A DNA stretch of 64,000 nucleotides from an uncultured Methylophaga sp. (GCA_937877715.1 CALEHW010000066.1:1-64000); one strand, 5' to 3'. Positions 26,527 to 36,800 are shown, counted from the first letter of the stretch. Notes: generated by a model from the letters alone, not told the origin. Made by a program: numbers and translations.

Positions 26527-27861
26527 CTACGGCTTTTTTCGCAGCAGGGGAAAGATAAGCACGCTGTGGACAACACTCTCTGACGCCCCGACCACCTCAA
26601 TCGGATACCCGTTGATCATCATGCTGATGCCGCTCTCTGGAATATTCTCCAGATGCTCGAGGATAAGCCCGTTCATGGTTTTGGGCCCATCCAGTGGCAG
26701 ATCCCACCCCATGCTCTTCTCAATCTCTCTGAGGTTGGCACCACCATCAACCAGAAAAGAGCCGTCATCCTGTGGATGAACCTCGGAGATGGTATCCGAT
26801 ATATCTGTGGTGAACTCTCCCACAATCTCCTCCAGCAGATCTTCCAGGGTAACCAGCCCCTGAATATCGCCGTACTCATCTACCACTAGCCCCATCCGTC
26901 TCTTGAGTTTTTGAAACTGCAGCAACTGATTGTTGAGGGTGGTTCTCTCTGGAATGAACAATGGACTACGCAGCACATTTATGAGATCACTCTTCTCATC
27001 ATTTTTATACTGCTCAATCACCTCTATCGCGGGCTCGTGATGACCTTTAGATACCTCTGATGGTGTCGATTTTGAGGTGTGGAGGTGGAGGGCGTCACGC
27101 ATATGGAGGATGCCGAGAAGGTGCTCGGTATTGTCGCGAAACACCGGGAGTCGTGTATGTTGGGTGAAGGAGAGTTGGGTAAGAATTTCGTTCCAGTCGT
27201 TCTCGATGTCTATCCCTACGATCTCGTTGCGGGGGACCATGATGTCCTCTACAGTCACCTCCTCCAGATCAAGGATACTGGTCAGCATTGCCTGATGTTT
27301 CTTGGGGATCAGCCCGCCTGCCTCCTTGACCACAGTCCTGAGCTCCTCCCTGGATAGATGGTCGGCCTGGGATGGGTCTATCTTGACCCCGGCGAGTCGC
27401 AGAATCAGGCGGGTGATCCAGTTGATCAGCCGCACCAGTGGATAGAGCAGACGCAGTAGAGGGGTCAGGATGAATGCTGCTGGGTATGCAAAGCGTTCCG
27501 GTGAGAGTGCTGCAATCGTCTTTGGGGTAACCTCTGCAAAGATAAGGATCACAAAGGTGAGGGCGCCTGTGGCGATGGCAATACCGGTATTACCAAAGAG
27601 GCGGAGACCGATCAGGGTGGCAATTGCCGAGGCAAGAATATTGACAAAGTTGTTGCCCAGCAGAATCAGTCCGATCAACCGTTCTGGATGTTCCAGCAGG
27701 GCGGATACGGAGCGGGCACCGCGATGGCCAATACGTGAGAGGTGACGCAGGCGATAGCGGTTGATCGCCATCATGCTGGTCTCTGATCCGGAAAAGAATG
27801 CGGAGATCAGAACCAGCAAAAAAAGAATCCCTGCAAGAATCTCAGTTGGGATCTCGCTCAA
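26527..27861 (-). CDS. CNNM/CorC-type transporter with CBS domains
   Basis: The 444-residue protein has an N-terminal DUF21/CNNM membrane domain (about residues 1-170; FFSGSETSMMAINRYRL, LLGNNFVNILAS, ILIFAEVTPKTIA). Two CBS domains follow (MVPRNEIVGID, VVDEYGDIQGLVTLEDLLEEIVGEF), with an unusual charged insert of about 30 residues between them, and then a C-terminal CorC/HlyC domain. Family members are linked to magnesium or cobalt export. The position next to ypjD and ffh matches E. coli yfjD. It starts 3 bases after ypjD ends. Confidence 0.93.
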   Translation of the reverse strand: MSEIPTEILAGILFLLVLISAFFSGSETSMMAINRYRLRHLSRIGHRGARSVSALLEHPERLIGLILLGNNFVNILASAIATLIGLRLFGNTGIAIATGALTFVILIFAEVTPKTIAALSPERFAYPAAFILTPLLRLLYPLVRLINWITRLILRLAGVKIDPSQADHLSREELRTVVKEAGGLIPKKHQAMLTSILDLEEVTVEDIMVPRNEIVGIDIENDWNEILTQLSFTQHTRLPVFRDNTEHLLGILHMRDALHLHTSKSTPSEVSKGHHEPAIEVIEQYKNDEKSDLINVLRSPLFIPERTTLNNQLLQFQKLKRRMGLVVDEYGDIQGLVTLEDLLEEIVGEFTTDISDTISEVHPQDDGSFLVDGGANLREIEKSMGWDLPLDGPKTMNGLILEHLENIPESGISMMINGYPIEVVGASESVVHSVLIFPLLRKKP

Positions 27862-27864
27862 AGG

Positions 27865-28677
27865 TTAACCCCCTGTTGCGGTGCTGAGCAAAATTTCAAC
27901 CACAAAGCGGCTGCCAAAGTAACCGAGGAACAGTGCGGCGAAACCACTCAGGGTCCAGCGTACTGCGGTTCTTCCACGCCAGCCATGTCTTCTCCTCCCC
28001 CAGAGCAGTGCTGCAAACACCATCCATGAGATGATGGAGAGCAGAGCGGTATGTGCACGCTGCTGGGCAAACATATCCTCGACCAGCGGGATTGCACTTA
28101 GTAGTGCCAGGGTAAGCATGACCAGCCCGGCCCGAATTAGCTGAAACATCAGATGCTCCACCTCAATCATTGGAGGTAGCGCACGAATAAACCCTCCCGG
28201 TTGCTTGTTGCGTAGATGCTTCTCCTGAATAGCCAGCAGGATCGCCTGGAGGGCGGCAACTCCAAGCAAGCTGTATGCCAGCATGGAGAGCAGAATATGG
28301 GCATCAAGTGCGGTTGATGCAGCATGTCTGACCGCTTCCGGATTGGCTATCTGCAGCAGTACCGTCACTGTGGCTACAGGAAAGATGATGATTCCAAGGT
28401 TACCAACCGGACGAAATATCCAGGTAATCTCAAGTAGTAGTACTAGCAGCCAGCTGGTGATGGAGAGGGCATGAAAGAAGCCCAGATTTACCCACTGTTC
28501 CACCACCAGAATAGTGAGCAGATGGGTATGAAAAAGGATACCAGCTGCACCAATCAACTTGAGACCGTTTCTGTGATGGTCAAAACAGGAGATGCCTTGT
28601 GCCAGCAGTCGACCGAGCCCTATTGCTGCAATCAGATAGAGCAGGCTGGCAACCATTCCTGAGGTGGTAAAGCTCAT
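27865..28677 (-). CDS. ypjD: YpjD/CcsA-like inner-membrane protein
   Basis: This 270-residue multi-pass membrane protein resembles the CcsA/ResC cytochrome-assembly fold. It has eight or so hydrophobic segments and conserved histidines in the family pattern (for example LSMLAYSLLGVAALQAILLAIQE). I chose the ATG at 28677, since AGGAG sits 5 bases upstream of it; a start at 28716 would add 13 polar residues before the first helix. E. coli YpjD lies in the same place, divergent from ffh. Its biochemical role is not established and a cation-transport link with the neighbour is possible. Confidence 0.87.
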   Translation of the reverse strand: MSFTTSGMVASLLYLIAAIGLGRLLAQGISCFDHHRNGLKLIGAAGILFHTHLLTILVVEQWVNLGFFHALSITSWLLVLLLEITWIFRPVGNLGIIIFPVATVTVLLQIANPEAVRHAASTALDAHILLSMLAYSLLGVAALQAILLAIQEKHLRNKQPGGFIRALPPMIEVEHLMFQLIRAGLVMLTLALLSAIPLVEDMFAQQRAHTALLSIISWMVFAALLWGRRRHGWRGRTAVRWTLSGFAALFLGYFGSRFVVEILLSTATGG

Positions 28678-28745
28678 ATGTACTCCTTGATACTGTTTTT
28701 TTGTTGATGATGTCATACCAACAGCGTTTAGTCAGTAGAATTGGA

Positions 28746-28751
28746 TATAAT
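28746..28751 (+). promoter_or_regulatory. -10 element of the ffh promoter
   Basis: A perfect TATAAT (28746-28751) lies 43 bases before the ffh ATG in the ypjD-ffh divergent region. The -35 region is not well matched, so the start of transcription near 28758 is tentative. Confidence 0.5.
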
Positions 28752-28793
28752 TTGTATCTTGTGAATAAAATTTAAGAGAGCAGAATAAGAACC

Positions 28794-30173
28794 ATGTTTG
28801 ATAATCTGAGTGAACGGCTAAATCGAACCTTCAAGAGTCTGAGAGGGCAGGGGCGTCTGAGTGACGACAATATTGCCCAGTCACTTCGTGAGGTACGGAT
28901 GGCGTTGCTGGAGGCGGATGTGGCGCTTCCCGTGGTGAAGTTATTTATTGAGCAGGTGAGGCAGCGTGCTGTTGGTCAGGAGGTCTCCACCAGCCTTACC
29001 CCGGGGCAGGCGCTTGTGAAGATTGTCCAGTCTGAACTTGTCTTACTGATGGGTGAGGTCAATGAAAGTCTGGATCTCCGAGCGCAACCCCCCGCCGTTA
29101 TTATGATGGCAGGTCTGCAAGGTGCCGGTAAGACAACCAGTGTAGCCAAGCTTGCTCACCTTCTGCAGCAGCGTGAGACGAAAAAGGTGATGGTTGCCAG
29201 TGCGGATATTTACCGTCCAGCTGCAATTGAGCAGTTGCGGATTCTGGCTGATGAGGTGGGCGCCTCTTTCTTTTCCAGTGATGCGAGCCAGAGGCCGGTA
29301 GATATCGCAAAATCGGCACTGCAGCAGGCCAGAAAACAGTTTGTTGATGTTCTGATTCTTGACACTGCCGGTCGTCTTCACGTGGATGAGGAGATGATGG
29401 GAGAGATCAGAGAGCTTCATGCTACGGTAGAGCCGGTAGAGACGCTCTTTGTGGTCGATAGCATGACAGGGCAGGATGCCGCCAACAGTGCCAGAGCATT
29501 TGACCAGGCGCTACCGCTGACGGGTGTTGTATTGACCAAGACGGATGGTGACGCACGAGGTGGTGCTGCACTCTCGGTACGACAGATTACCGGCAAGCCG
29601 ATCAAGTTCCTCGGGGTTGGGGAGAAGGTTGGCGACCTTGAGCCATTCCATCCCGACCGCATAGCATCAAGAATACTCGGTATGGGGGATACCCTCACCC
29701 TGATTGAGGATCTGGAACGCAAGGTTGACAAGAAGAAGGCCGATAAGCTTGCCAAAAAGGTGCGCAAGGGCAAGGGCTTTGACCTAGCAGATTTTCGCGA
29801 CCAGCTGCAGCAGATGCAGGGGATTGGGGGTATCGCATCGATGATGGATAAATTGCCGGGGGTGGCCAATTTGCCGGACAAGGTAAAGGGGCAGGTCAAT
29901 GATCGGGAGTTTGTCCGTATGGAGGCGATGATAAATTCAATGACCCCCAAGGAGCGACGTCGCCCTGATCTTATCAAGGGGTCGAGAAAGAGGAGAATCA
30001 CCAAGGGGTCCGGAACTACGGTTCAGGATCTGAATCGTCTTCTCAAGCAGTTCAAGCAGATGCAGAAGATGATGAAAAAGATGAAGGGTGGAAAGATGGC
30101 CAGAATGATGAGTGGTATGGGAGGAGGTATGCCAGGGGGCGGAATGCCCGGCGGCGGCAGAATGCCATTTTAA
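28794..30173 (+). CDS. ffh: Signal recognition particle protein Ffh
   Basis: Ffh binds 4.5S RNA and signal sequences and delivers nascent membrane proteins to FtsY. An N domain (MFDNLSERLNRTFKSLRGQGRLSD) leads into the G domain with GLQGAGKTTS, DTAGRLHVDEEMM, TKTDGDARGGAALS and the M domain with IKGSRKRRITKGSGTTVQDLN. The tail is rich in Met and Gly. Length is 459 residues. The rpsP operon lies 332 bases downstream. Confidence 0.98.
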   Translation: MFDNLSERLNRTFKSLRGQGRLSDDNIAQSLREVRMALLEADVALPVVKLFIEQVRQRAVGQEVSTSLTPGQALVKIVQSELVLLMGEVNESLDLRAQPPAVIMMAGLQGAGKTTSVAKLAHLLQQRETKKVMVASADIYRPAAIEQLRILADEVGASFFSSDASQRPVDIAKSALQQARKQFVDVLILDTAGRLHVDEEMMGEIRELHATVEPVETLFVVDSMTGQDAANSARAFDQALPLTGVVLTKTDGDARGGAALSVRQITGKPIKFLGVGEKVGDLEPFHPDRIASRILGMGDTLTLIEDLERKVDKKKADKLAKKVRKGKGFDLADFRDQLQQMQGIGGIASMMDKLPGVANLPDKVKGQVNDREFVRMEAMINSMTPKERRRPDLIKGSRKRRITKGSGTTVQDLNRLLKQFKQMQKMMKKMKGGKMARMMSGMGGGMPGGGMPGGGRMPF

Positions 30174-30234
30174 GGGGGTAACCGCTTATGCCTATGAATG
30201 TGGGTTTGATTATCTCCTCAGAGGCCGCTGCTTC

Positions 30235-30325
30235 CCCTGTTTTTCTTTAATTTTTCGGCACCTGCTCAAACTTGCCACGCTCAAACACGAGTGGGCTTAT
30301 TCTGTAAAGTTAAAGAAAAACAGGG
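30235..30325. repeat. Perfect 16-bp inverted repeat between ffh and rpsP
   Basis: CCCTGTTTTTCTTTAA (30235-30250) recurs as its exact reverse complement TTAAAGAAAAACAGGG (30310-30325), with a 59-base spacer. The arms are too far apart for a classical terminator. The pair could be the ends of a miniature mobile element or a long RNA stem in the ffh 3' region. The rest of the 332-base ffh-rpsP gap holds only the rpsP promoter and leader described separately. Confidence 0.85.
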
Positions 30326-30392
30326 CGCCGTCAATTCGTCGATAATCAACCTCCATCCATATTCACAACCAGTAATCTCTCAAGTAAAAATC

Positions 30393-30421
30393 TTCACTTC
30401 AATAATTTCATGGAGTATAAT
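30393..30421 (+). promoter_or_regulatory. Promoter of the rpsP operon
   Basis: A -35 TTCACT (30393-30398), a 17-base spacer and a perfect -10 TATAAT (30416-30421) form a good sigma-70 promoter. Transcription would begin near 30428, leaving a leader of about 78 bases before rpsP. Confidence 0.75.
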
Positions 30422-30435
30422 GCTCCGCCAACAGG

Positions 30436-30472
30436 AACCGGCTCATATAAGTTGATTGAGGTCGGTTTTTTT
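30436..30472 (+). promoter_or_regulatory. Attenuator-like hairpin in the rpsP leader
   Basis: AACCGGCTCA (30436-30445) pairs with TTGAGGTCGGTT (30456-30467) with one bulged G and one G-U, followed by T residues to 30472. This terminator-like structure comes only a few bases after the predicted transcription start and ahead of the S16 gene, so it would act on initiation of the whole rpsP-rimM-trmD-rplS operon. Confidence 0.65.
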
Positions 30473-30505
30473 CATCCGTAATTATTTGAGAACTGGAAAT
30501 AAAAA

Positions 30506-30760
30506 ATGGTAGTAATTCGTCTTGCACGTGGTGGTGCAAAAAAGCGTCCTTTCTACAGGATTGTTGCAACTGACAAGAGAAACAGCCGTGATGGCCGTTT
30601 CCTGGAGAAGTTGGGTTATTTCAATCCCGTTGCCTCTGGCAGTGAGAAGCGTCTGGAGATGGATGTGGATCGTCTGGAGCATTGGGTCTCCAAGGGTGCA
30701 CAGCTCTCGGATCGTGTTGCCAGTCTGGTCAAAGAGAACGGCAAGGCCGTAGCTGCCTAA
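30506..30760 (+). CDS. rpsP: Ribosomal protein S16
   Basis: S16 is 84 residues and matches the family: [41 protein letters not shown], then the [23 protein letters not shown] helix. It heads the classical rpsP-rimM-trmD-rplS operon. Confidence 0.98.
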   Translation: MVVIRLARGGAKKRPFYRIVATDKRNSRDGRFLEKLGYFNPVASGSEKRLEMDVDRLEHWVSKGAQLSDRVASLVKENGKAVAA

Positions 30761-30796
30761 TTGACTTGCCGTTTTGCTCCTCGTCGAGCAGAGCGG

Positions 30797-31327
30797 ATGG
30801 CTCATCATCAGATGAATAAGAAGTCCACTGATTCCCCTGTTGTTCTGGGAAGAGTTAGTGGACTTTTTGGCGTTCGTGGGTGGGTGAAAATCCATTCTCA
30901 TACCTCTCCTCGCGAAAATATTCTCTACTACAAGAGATGGAATCTGTCGCTGGACGGCAAGCAGCTGGAGGTTGCTCTTAGCCAGGGTCATAGGCAGAGC
31001 AAGGGGATTGTCGCCCTTATCGATGGCTTCAATGAGAGAACGGCATCTGAGCAGCTGATTGGTGCCGAGATCTCGGTTGGACGTGATGAGCTGAAGAGTC
31101 TGAAACCGGGGGAGTACTACTGGTCGGATCTGATTGGCTGTCAGGTTATCAACCTTGAGGGGGAGCTGTTGGGTGAGGTGGAGGATATGATCGAGACCGG
31201 GGCTAATGATGTTATGGTTGTCAAGGGTGAGGGAGGAGAGCGCCTGCTTCCGTTTGTCGATCCCTGGCTGGTGGAGGTTGAATTGGAGAAGAAGAGGATC
31301 ACCGTGGAGTGGGAGGCTGATTTCTAG
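30797..31327 (+). CDS. rimM: Ribosome maturation factor RimM
   Basis: RimM binds S19 and helps mature the 30S head. The N-terminal domain has [22 protein letters not shown], and the PRC-barrel C-terminus has [38 protein letters not shown] and [28 protein letters not shown] chose the ATG at 30797 (176 residues); an ATG at 30812 is equally possible, since neither has a strong ribosome site. Its stop shares one base with the trmD GTG start. Confidence 0.94.
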   Translation: MAHHQMNKKSTDSPVVLGRVSGLFGVRGWVKIHSHTSPRENILYYKRWNLSLDGKQLEVALSQGHRQSKGIVALIDGFNERTASEQLIGAEISVGRDELKSLKPGEYYWSDLIGCQVINLEGELLGEVEDMIETGANDVMVVKGEGGERLLPFVDPWLVEVELEKKRITVEWEADF

Positions 31328-32031
31328 TGCGTTTCGACATTGTCACCCTGTTCCCGGATATGCTGCAGGCAGTTACCAATTATGGTGTAACCGGTCGTGC
31401 TGTGGATCGAGGTCTGATGGAGCTCCGCTGCTGGAATCCCAGAGACTATACGGAGGATCGGCATCGTACAGTAGATGACCGACCTTATGGCGGGGGTCCT
31501 GGTATGGTCATGTTGTATGAGCCGCTGAAGCAGGCCATTCAGCAGGCCCGCAACAGTCAGATTGAGCAGGGGATAGAGCCACACTTGATCTACCTCTCAC
31601 CACAGGGAGAGCCACTCACCCAGAGTAGGGCGGAACAGTTGAGCAAGATGGAAGGGGTGATGCTGCTCGCAGGGCGTTATGAGGGGGTGGATGAGCGGCT
31701 GATAGAGTCCGAGGTGGATGAGGAGATCTCGGTTGGGGACTATGTTGTCAGTGGCGGTGAACTACCGGCCATGATCCTGATGGATGCGGTAATTCGTCTG
31801 CTACCGGGGGCATTGGGGCATGCCGACTCTGCGGCAGAGGACTCCTTCTCCAGTGGTCTTCTGGATTGCCCCCACTACAGTCGCCCGGAGGTGGTAGATG
31901 GCAGGGCGGTACCGGAGGTTCTGCTCAGCGGAAATCATCAGTTTATTGCGCGCTGGAGAAGGGAGCAGGCTGAATTGCGTACAGAGGAGCGCAGACCTGA
32001 TCTGGTTAAAAAAAAGAGTAGAGAAAAATAG
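31327..32031 (+). CDS. trmD: tRNA (guanine-N1)-methyltransferase TrmD
   Basis: TrmD methylates G37 of tRNAs such as tRNA-Pro and -Leu and prevents frameshifting. The knotted SAM-binding core is intact ([79 protein letters not shown]). The start is GTG, overlapping the rimM stop by one base. At 234 residues it lacks roughly the last 20 residues of E. coli TrmD, a variable tail. Confidence 0.97.
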   Translation: MRFDIVTLFPDMLQAVTNYGVTGRAVDRGLMELRCWNPRDYTEDRHRTVDDRPYGGGPGMVMLYEPLKQAIQQARNSQIEQGIEPHLIYLSPQGEPLTQSRAEQLSKMEGVMLLAGRYEGVDERLIESEVDEEISVGDYVVSGGELPAMILMDAVIRLLPGALGHADSAAEDSFSSGLLDCPHYSRPEVVDGRAVPEVLLSGNHQFIARWRREQAELRTEERRPDLVKKKSREK

Positions 32032-32052
32032 TTGGTTACAACCATTTTTATG

Positions 32053-32080
32053 GTGAAAAAATCTGAGAAAACAGTATAAT
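32053..32080 (+). promoter_or_regulatory. Possible internal promoter for rplS
   Basis: GTGAAA (32053-32058), a 16-base spacer and a perfect TATAAT (32075-32080) lie in the 114-base trmD-rplS gap. This could give L19 its own transcript in addition to the operon message. Confidence 0.5.
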
Positions 32081-32145
32081 TCGCCGCTTCAAAACTCGTG
32101 CGCAGTTTAATGGTGTCGAGAGAGGCGATCAGAGAGATTAAAGAG

Positions 32146-32490
32146 ATGAGCAATATTATTCAAGAGTTGGAAGCAGAGCAAATGGGCCGCGAAATACCTG
32201 AATTCAATCCGGGTGATACCCTGGTCGTTCAGGTAAAGGTAAAAGAGGGCGATCGTGAGCGTCTACAGGCTTTTGAGGGGCTCTGTATCGCGAAGAAAAA
32301 TCGCGGTCTGAATTCATCATTTACTGTCCGTAAAATGTCTTACGGAGAGGGTGTTGAACGTGTTTTCCAGACCTACAGTCCGCTGGTTGACAGTATTGCA
32401 GTCAAGCGTCATGGTGTGGTGCGTCAGGCTAAGCTCTATTACATGCGAGAGCGTACAGGAAAGGCGGCACGTATCAGAGAGAAGATATAG
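32146..32490 (+). CDS. rplS: Ribosomal protein L19
   Basis: L19 sits at the 30S-50S interface. The 114-residue protein begins [26 protein letters not shown] and ends [29 protein letters not shown] chose the ATG at 32146 because it aligns with the universal L19 start; an in-frame extension to 32098 is not conserved. It ends the rpsP operon at a strong terminator. Confidence 0.97.
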   Translation: MSNIIQELEAEQMGREIPEFNPGDTLVVQVKVKEGDRERLQAFEGLCIAKKNRGLNSSFTVRKMSYGEGVERVFQTYSPLVDSIAVKRHGVVRQAKLYYMRERTGKAARIREKI

Positions 32491-32525
32491 TCTCCTGCTG
32501 GTGTCAGTTAAGGTCACCAAAGCAG

Positions 32526-32558
32526 AAAAAGCGAATCATTTGATGATTCGCTTTTTTT
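32526..32558 (+). terminator. Terminator after rplS
   Basis: GCGAATCAT (32531-32539) pairs with ATGATTCGC (32543-32551) across a TTG loop. Five A residues precede it and seven T residues follow (32552-32558), so the stem can extend and could act in both directions. It closes the rpsP-rplS operon just before xerD. Confidence 0.93.
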
Positions 32559-32575
32559 ATGGGTAACTGAAAACG

Positions 32576-33472
32576 GTGAAGAGAGATGGTGATCAGGTTG
32601 AGCATTTTCTGGATTCCCTCTGGATGGAGCATGGCCTGAGTGAGAACACGCTGACTGCATATAGAAGTGATCTCAATCAGTATGCTCTCTGGCTGGAGGG
32701 GCAATCAGACTCTGGTATTGTCGAGGCTACTCGTGGGGTTTTGCTTAAGTATCTCTCTTACCTTACGGCAGAGGGTAGACATGCGCGAACCCTAGCAAGG
32801 GTATTGAGTTCGCTGCGCCGCTTCTACCGCTATCTGTTGAGCCAGGAGATTCGTGGAGATGATCCCACCGTAGAGATAGACTCTCCTCGGGTGGGCCGCA
32901 CTCTGCCGGCAACTCTGACTGAGCAGGATGTAGAGGCAATACTGGGAGCCGCTGTTGTAGAGACCCCCATAGGGTTAAGAGATCGTGCGATGATCGAAAT
33001 GATGTACGGTGGGGGGTTCAGAGTTTCCGAGTTGGTAGAGCTGCGTATGGATGGGCTCAATCTGCGGCAGGGGGTGGTGAGGGTTGTCGGCAAGGGGAGA
33101 AAGGAGCGGTTGGTTCCATTGGGGGGTGAGGCGTTGCAGTGGACAGAACGTTATCTGCAGGATGGGCGTCCCGAGTTGATGCGGGGACGCCTCTCGGATA
33201 CTCTCTTTGTAACCGCAAGAGGGGATGGAATGAGCCGGCAGGCGTTCTGGTTCCGGCTCAGAAAATATGGCAGAGAGTCGGGTGTGTCGACCCACTTCTC
33301 CCCCCACACTCTACGCCATGCATTTGCTACCCACCTGCTTAACCACGGAGCAGATTTGCGTTCGGTTCAACTGCTATTGGGCCATAGCGATCTCTCCACC
33401 ACTCAGATCTACATTCACGTAGCTCGGGAGAGGTTGAAGAGTATACATAAGGAACATCACCCAAGAGGTTAA
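32576..33472 (+). CDS. xerD: Site-specific tyrosine recombinase XerD
   Basis: XerD with XerC resolves chromosome dimers at dif. The core-binding domain (FLDSLWMEHGLSENTLTAYRSDL) precedes the catalytic domain with R in GGFRVSEL, K in GKGRKERLVPL, H-x2-R in HTLRHAFATH, H in LLGHSDLSTTQIY and the nucleophilic Y of that last motif. Length is 298 residues with a GTG start. It is followed 7 bases later by dsbC, the usual xerD-dsbC pairing. The dif site is not in this window. Confidence 0.96.
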   Translation: MKRDGDQVEHFLDSLWMEHGLSENTLTAYRSDLNQYALWLEGQSDSGIVEATRGVLLKYLSYLTAEGRHARTLARVLSSLRRFYRYLLSQEIRGDDPTVEIDSPRVGRTLPATLTEQDVEAILGAAVVETPIGLRDRAMIEMMYGGGFRVSELVELRMDGLNLRQGVVRVVGKGRKERLVPLGGEALQWTERYLQDGRPELMRGRLSDTLFVTARGDGMSRQAFWFRLRKYGRESGVSTHFSPHTLRHAFATHLLNHGADLRSVQLLLGHSDLSTTQIYIHVARERLKSIHKEHHPRG

Positions 33473-33479
33473 TAATAAA

Positions 33480-34208
33480 ATGAAAAATAGATTAGAAATA
33501 AAAACATATTTAGCCCAGTTCATGCTCTTGCTTATCGCCTCTCTGCCGCTCCGTGCAGAGACAGAGATTCCTCAAGCTGTGGTTGATCAGCTCCAGGCCA
33601 TGTTGCCAGGAAATAGCCTTAGTGAGCTTCGTACAACTCCGATTCCAGGTATCTATGAGGCCCGCTATGGCGCCACGATTCTCTATCTATCTGCAGATGG
33701 ACGCTATCTGATTGATGGGGAGATCCTAGATCTGCGGAGTAAAGAGAATCTGACCGACAGCCGTATAGCAGCTGCGCGTGTAGAGATCCTGAATGGGTTG
33801 GATGAGTCAGAGATGGTTGTATATGCACCGGAGGAGGCCAGACTGATCCTGACCATCTTCACTGATATTGATTGTCCCTACTGTGTCCGCCTCCATGAGG
33901 AGAGAGAGGCACTGCTTGATGCAGGGATCAAGTTGCGATATCTGCTCTATCCACGTGCAGGGTTCAATTCTCCGTCCTACGACAAGGCGGTAACGGTTTG
34001 GTGTTCCGAGGATCGAGCCGTTGCAATGACGCAAGCGAAGGCAGGAGAGGTGCTCGACAGTATAAGTTGCGAGAATCCGGTTATGTCACAGATGCGCCTG
34101 GCTTCCTCATTTGGCCTCAAGGGAACCCCTCATATAGTGGTTGATAATGGAGAGGTGATCAGTGGCTATATGCCAGCCGCCAATCTGATCAACAAACTCG
34201 GATTATAG
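33480..34208 (+). CDS. dsbC: Thiol:disulfide interchange protein DsbC
   Basis: DsbC is a periplasmic dimeric disulfide isomerase. A signal peptide ([19 protein letters not shown]) leads to an N-terminal dimerisation domain ([25 protein letters not shown]) and a thioredoxin domain with active site CPYC in [13 protein letters not shown]. The cis-proline loop is GTPHIVV. E. coli DsbC has CGYC; the proline variant is more glutaredoxin-like and may shift the redox potential. Length is 242 residues. Its end overlaps the convergent mutS by 6 bases. Confidence 0.94.
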   Translation: MKNRLEIKTYLAQFMLLLIASLPLRAETEIPQAVVDQLQAMLPGNSLSELRTTPIPGIYEARYGATILYLSADGRYLIDGEILDLRSKENLTDSRIAAARVEILNGLDESEMVVYAPEEARLILTIFTDIDCPYCVRLHEEREALLDAGIKLRYLLYPRAGFNSPSYDKAVTVWCSEDRAVAMTQAKAGEVLDSISCENPVMSQMRLASSFGLKGTPHIVVDNGEVISGYMPAANLINKLGL

Positions 34209-36800
34209 CTCTTTTTTAAGTTGGTAGAGCGCCTCCAGCGCCTCGCGTGGGGTCAATTCATCAGGATTAATCTTGCTGAGTGACTCATCAATGGCGGAAT
34301 GGCTGAAGAGAGACATCTGCAGAGCTGCATCTACGCTCACATCTGCAGATCCGGATGGAGGTGATTCCGTCTGCCCCTGCTCCAGCTCAACCAGCTTCTG
34401 TCGTGCCTGACTTATAACCTGTCTGGGAATTCCGGCAAGGCTGGCCACCTGCAGCCCGTAGCTCTGATTGGCCGGGCCTGGACGTACAGCATGAAGAAAT
34501 ACAATTCCGTCCCCATGTTCGACAGCGTCAAGGTGGACATTCTCTACCTGTGCCACCCTCTCCGGCATTGCAGTCAGCTCAAAATAGTGAGTTGCAAAGA
34601 GGGTAAGTGCACCTCGTTCACGGATTAGATGTTCGGCACAGGCGCCAGCCAGGGAGAGGCCATCATAGGTGCTGGTGCCACGACCAATCTCATCCATCAA
34701 TACCAGGCTGCGATAGCTAGCATTGTGCAGAATATTTGCAGTCTCGGTCATCTCCACCATAAAGGTAGAGCGTCCACCGGCCAGATCATCCGAGGCCCCG
34801 ATGCGGGTAAAAATCCGGTCAACCATACCGATGGTGGCGGCTGAGGCAGGGACGAAGCTGCCAATATGGGCAAGTAGCACAATCAGTGCATTCTGGCGCA
34901 TGAAGGTGCTTTTGCCCCCCATGTTGGGGCCGGTAATGATCCACATCCTAGTTGACTCATCGAGGCTGAGATCGTTGGCGACAAACGGCTTATCGGATAC
35001 CTGTTCCACTACCGGGTGTCTGCCACCGGTAATCTCTAGGATGCTCTTATCGACCAGCTGTGGACGCACCCAGTCCAGCTGTTCCGCCCGCTGAGCGAGA
35101 TTGGTAATCACGTCCAGCTCAGCCACCCCTGCAGCACACAGTTGTAGTGGTGGAAGCTCAGTGATCAGCTGTTGAATCAGCTCCTCATAAAGCCTCTTTT
35201 CGCGCCCCAGGGCCCTCTCATTAGCTGAGAGCACCTTGTCCTCAAAACTCTTCAGTTCCGGTGTGATAAAACGTTCGGCCGCCTTCAGGGTCTGACGGCG
35301 TACATATTCGACTGGAATCTCCCCGTTTTGCGCCTTGCCAATCTCTATGTAGTAACCATGTACCCGGTTATATCCCACCTTGAGGGTGGCGATACCGGTT
35401 CTCTTTCGCTCCCTCTGCTCCAGCTGCTGTAGCAATTCACCGGCATTGCTGCGGATCGAACGCAGCTCATCGAGCTTAGAATCATACCCCTCCGCGATCA
35501 CCCCCCCATCGCGAATGGTCATTGGCGGGTTCTCTATAATGGCCCGCTGCAGAAGCTCTGCGGTCTCCGGAAAGGTGGAGATTCTCCGGGCCAAGTCACT
35601 TAGTGACCCGGTTCTCTCCTCAGCAAGCTCTCGCTGCAGTGGCGGCAGTATCGCCAGGGAGTCTCGCAGACGGGTGAGGTCACGGGGGCGTGCGCTCTGC
35701 AGGGCGATACGGGAGAGAATGCGCTCCATATCCCCAACTGCGCGTAGCAGTGGGCGTACCGTATCGTGGAGGCGCTGTTCCAGGGTTGACTCTATGGAGA
35801 AGAGGCGCTGCTCGAGCGTGGCTTGATTACGGATCGGGTTGCCCAGCCAGCGCCGGATCATCCGTCCACCCATCGCGGTACAAGTGTGGTCCACCACCTC
35901 TGCCACCGTATTGCTCTCACCACCGGAGAGGTTGCACAGGATCTCCAGATTTTTGCGGCTGGCAGCATCGATGGTGACACTCTCATCCTGCTGCACCACC
36001 TGAATGCTGTTGATATGTGGCAGGGCGGAGCGTTGAGTGTGTTGCAGATACTGCAACAGGGCCCCTGCTGCGCCCAGTCCGATGGTCAGGCCGTCACAGC
36101 CAAAACCGGAGAGATCCTGGGTACCAAACTGCCTGGCCAGTTCACGTCCTGCACTCTCGACATCAAAGTTCCACTCCGGCTGGGAGCGTAGCCCACTCCA
36201 GCTCTCCATTGTGGTACGCAGTGGCGACTCCTCGGGCAGCAGGATTTCGGATGGCTGCAGCCGCTCCAGCTCTCCCAGCACCCTCTGCTGATCCGTGATC
36301 TCCATGATCTGAAAACGTCCCGCAGCCAGAGAGAGCAGGGCAATCCCGTATTGTGGCTCCCGCTCGTCCGGGGTCAGAGTGGCGGATGGTGCTGCTCGAT
36401 CCAGGATGGCGAGCAGCAGGCTCTCGGAGTGGTCATCCAGTAAGGCCTCATCGGTCAGGGTTCCAGGGGTGATGATACGGGCTACCTGTCGCTCAACCGG
36501 CCCCTTGCTCTTGGCTGGATCTCCCACCTGTTCACAGATGGCAACAGACTCTCCCAGCCTCACCAGACGGGCCAGATACTGCTCTGCGGCGTGGTATGGC
36601 ACTCCAGCCATCGGAATCGGATTGCCGGCGGATTTGCCGCGTGCGGTCAGGGTGATATCGAGTAGCTCGGCGGCCCGTTTGGCATCATCGAAAAAGAGCT
36701 CGTAGAAATCCCCCATACGGTAGAACAGCAGCGAGTCCGGATGATCCGCCTTGATGCGGAGAAATTGCTGCATGACCGGGGTATGATTGCTGTTACTCAT
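34203..36800 (-). CDS. mutS: DNA mismatch repair protein MutS
   Basis: MutS recognises mismatches. The mismatch-binding FYE motif is in [18 protein letters not shown]. The ATPase domain has Walker [14 protein letters not shown] and later [18 protein letters not shown]. The C-terminal dimerisation and clamp-binding part is present. I chose the ATG at 36800 ([17 protein letters not shown]), giving 865 residues; the open frame continues 45 codons upstream, but that part is not MutS-like and overlaps pncC. It is divergent from pncC with 28 bases between starts. Confidence 0.97.
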   Translation of the reverse strand: MSNSNHTPVMQQFLRIKADHPDSLLFYRMGDFYELFFDDAKRAAELLDITLTARGKSAGNPIPMAGVPYHAAEQYLARLVRLGESVAICEQVGDPAKSKGPVERQVARIITPGTLTDEALLDDHSESLLLAILDRAAPSATLTPDEREPQYGIALLSLAAGRFQIMEITDQQRVLGELERLQPSEILLPEESPLRTTMESWSGLRSQPEWNFDVESAGRELARQFGTQDLSGFGCDGLTIGLGAAGALLQYLQHTQRSALPHINSIQVVQQDESVTIDAASRKNLEILCNLSGGESNTVAEVVDHTCTAMGGRMIRRWLGNPIRNQATLEQRLFSIESTLEQRLHDTVRPLLRAVGDMERILSRIALQSARPRDLTRLRDSLAILPPLQRELAEERTGSLSDLARRISTFPETAELLQRAIIENPPMTIRDGGVIAEGYDSKLDELRSIRSNAGELLQQLEQRERKRTGIATLKVGYNRVHGYYIEIGKAQNGEIPVEYVRRQTLKAAERFITPELKSFEDKVLSANERALGREKRLYEELIQQLITELPPLQLCAAGVAELDVITNLAQRAEQLDWVRPQLVDKSILEITGGRHPVVEQVSDKPFVANDLSLDESTRMWIITGPNMGGKSTFMRQNALIVLLAHIGSFVPASAATIGMVDRIFTRIGASDDLAGGRSTFMVEMTETANILHNASYRSLVLMDEIGRGTSTYDGLSLAGACAEHLIRERGALTLFATHYFELTAMPERVAQVENVHLDAVEHGDGIVFLHAVRPGPANQSYGLQVASLAGIPRQVISQARQKLVELEQGQTESPPSGSADVSVDAALQMSLFSHSAIDESLSKINPDELTPREALEALYQLKKEL

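Noticed and set aside
30112-30345. Plus-strand frame of 77 codons after ffh
   Set aside because: It overlaps the ffh end in another frame and crosses the 16-bp inverted repeat. It shows no coding character.
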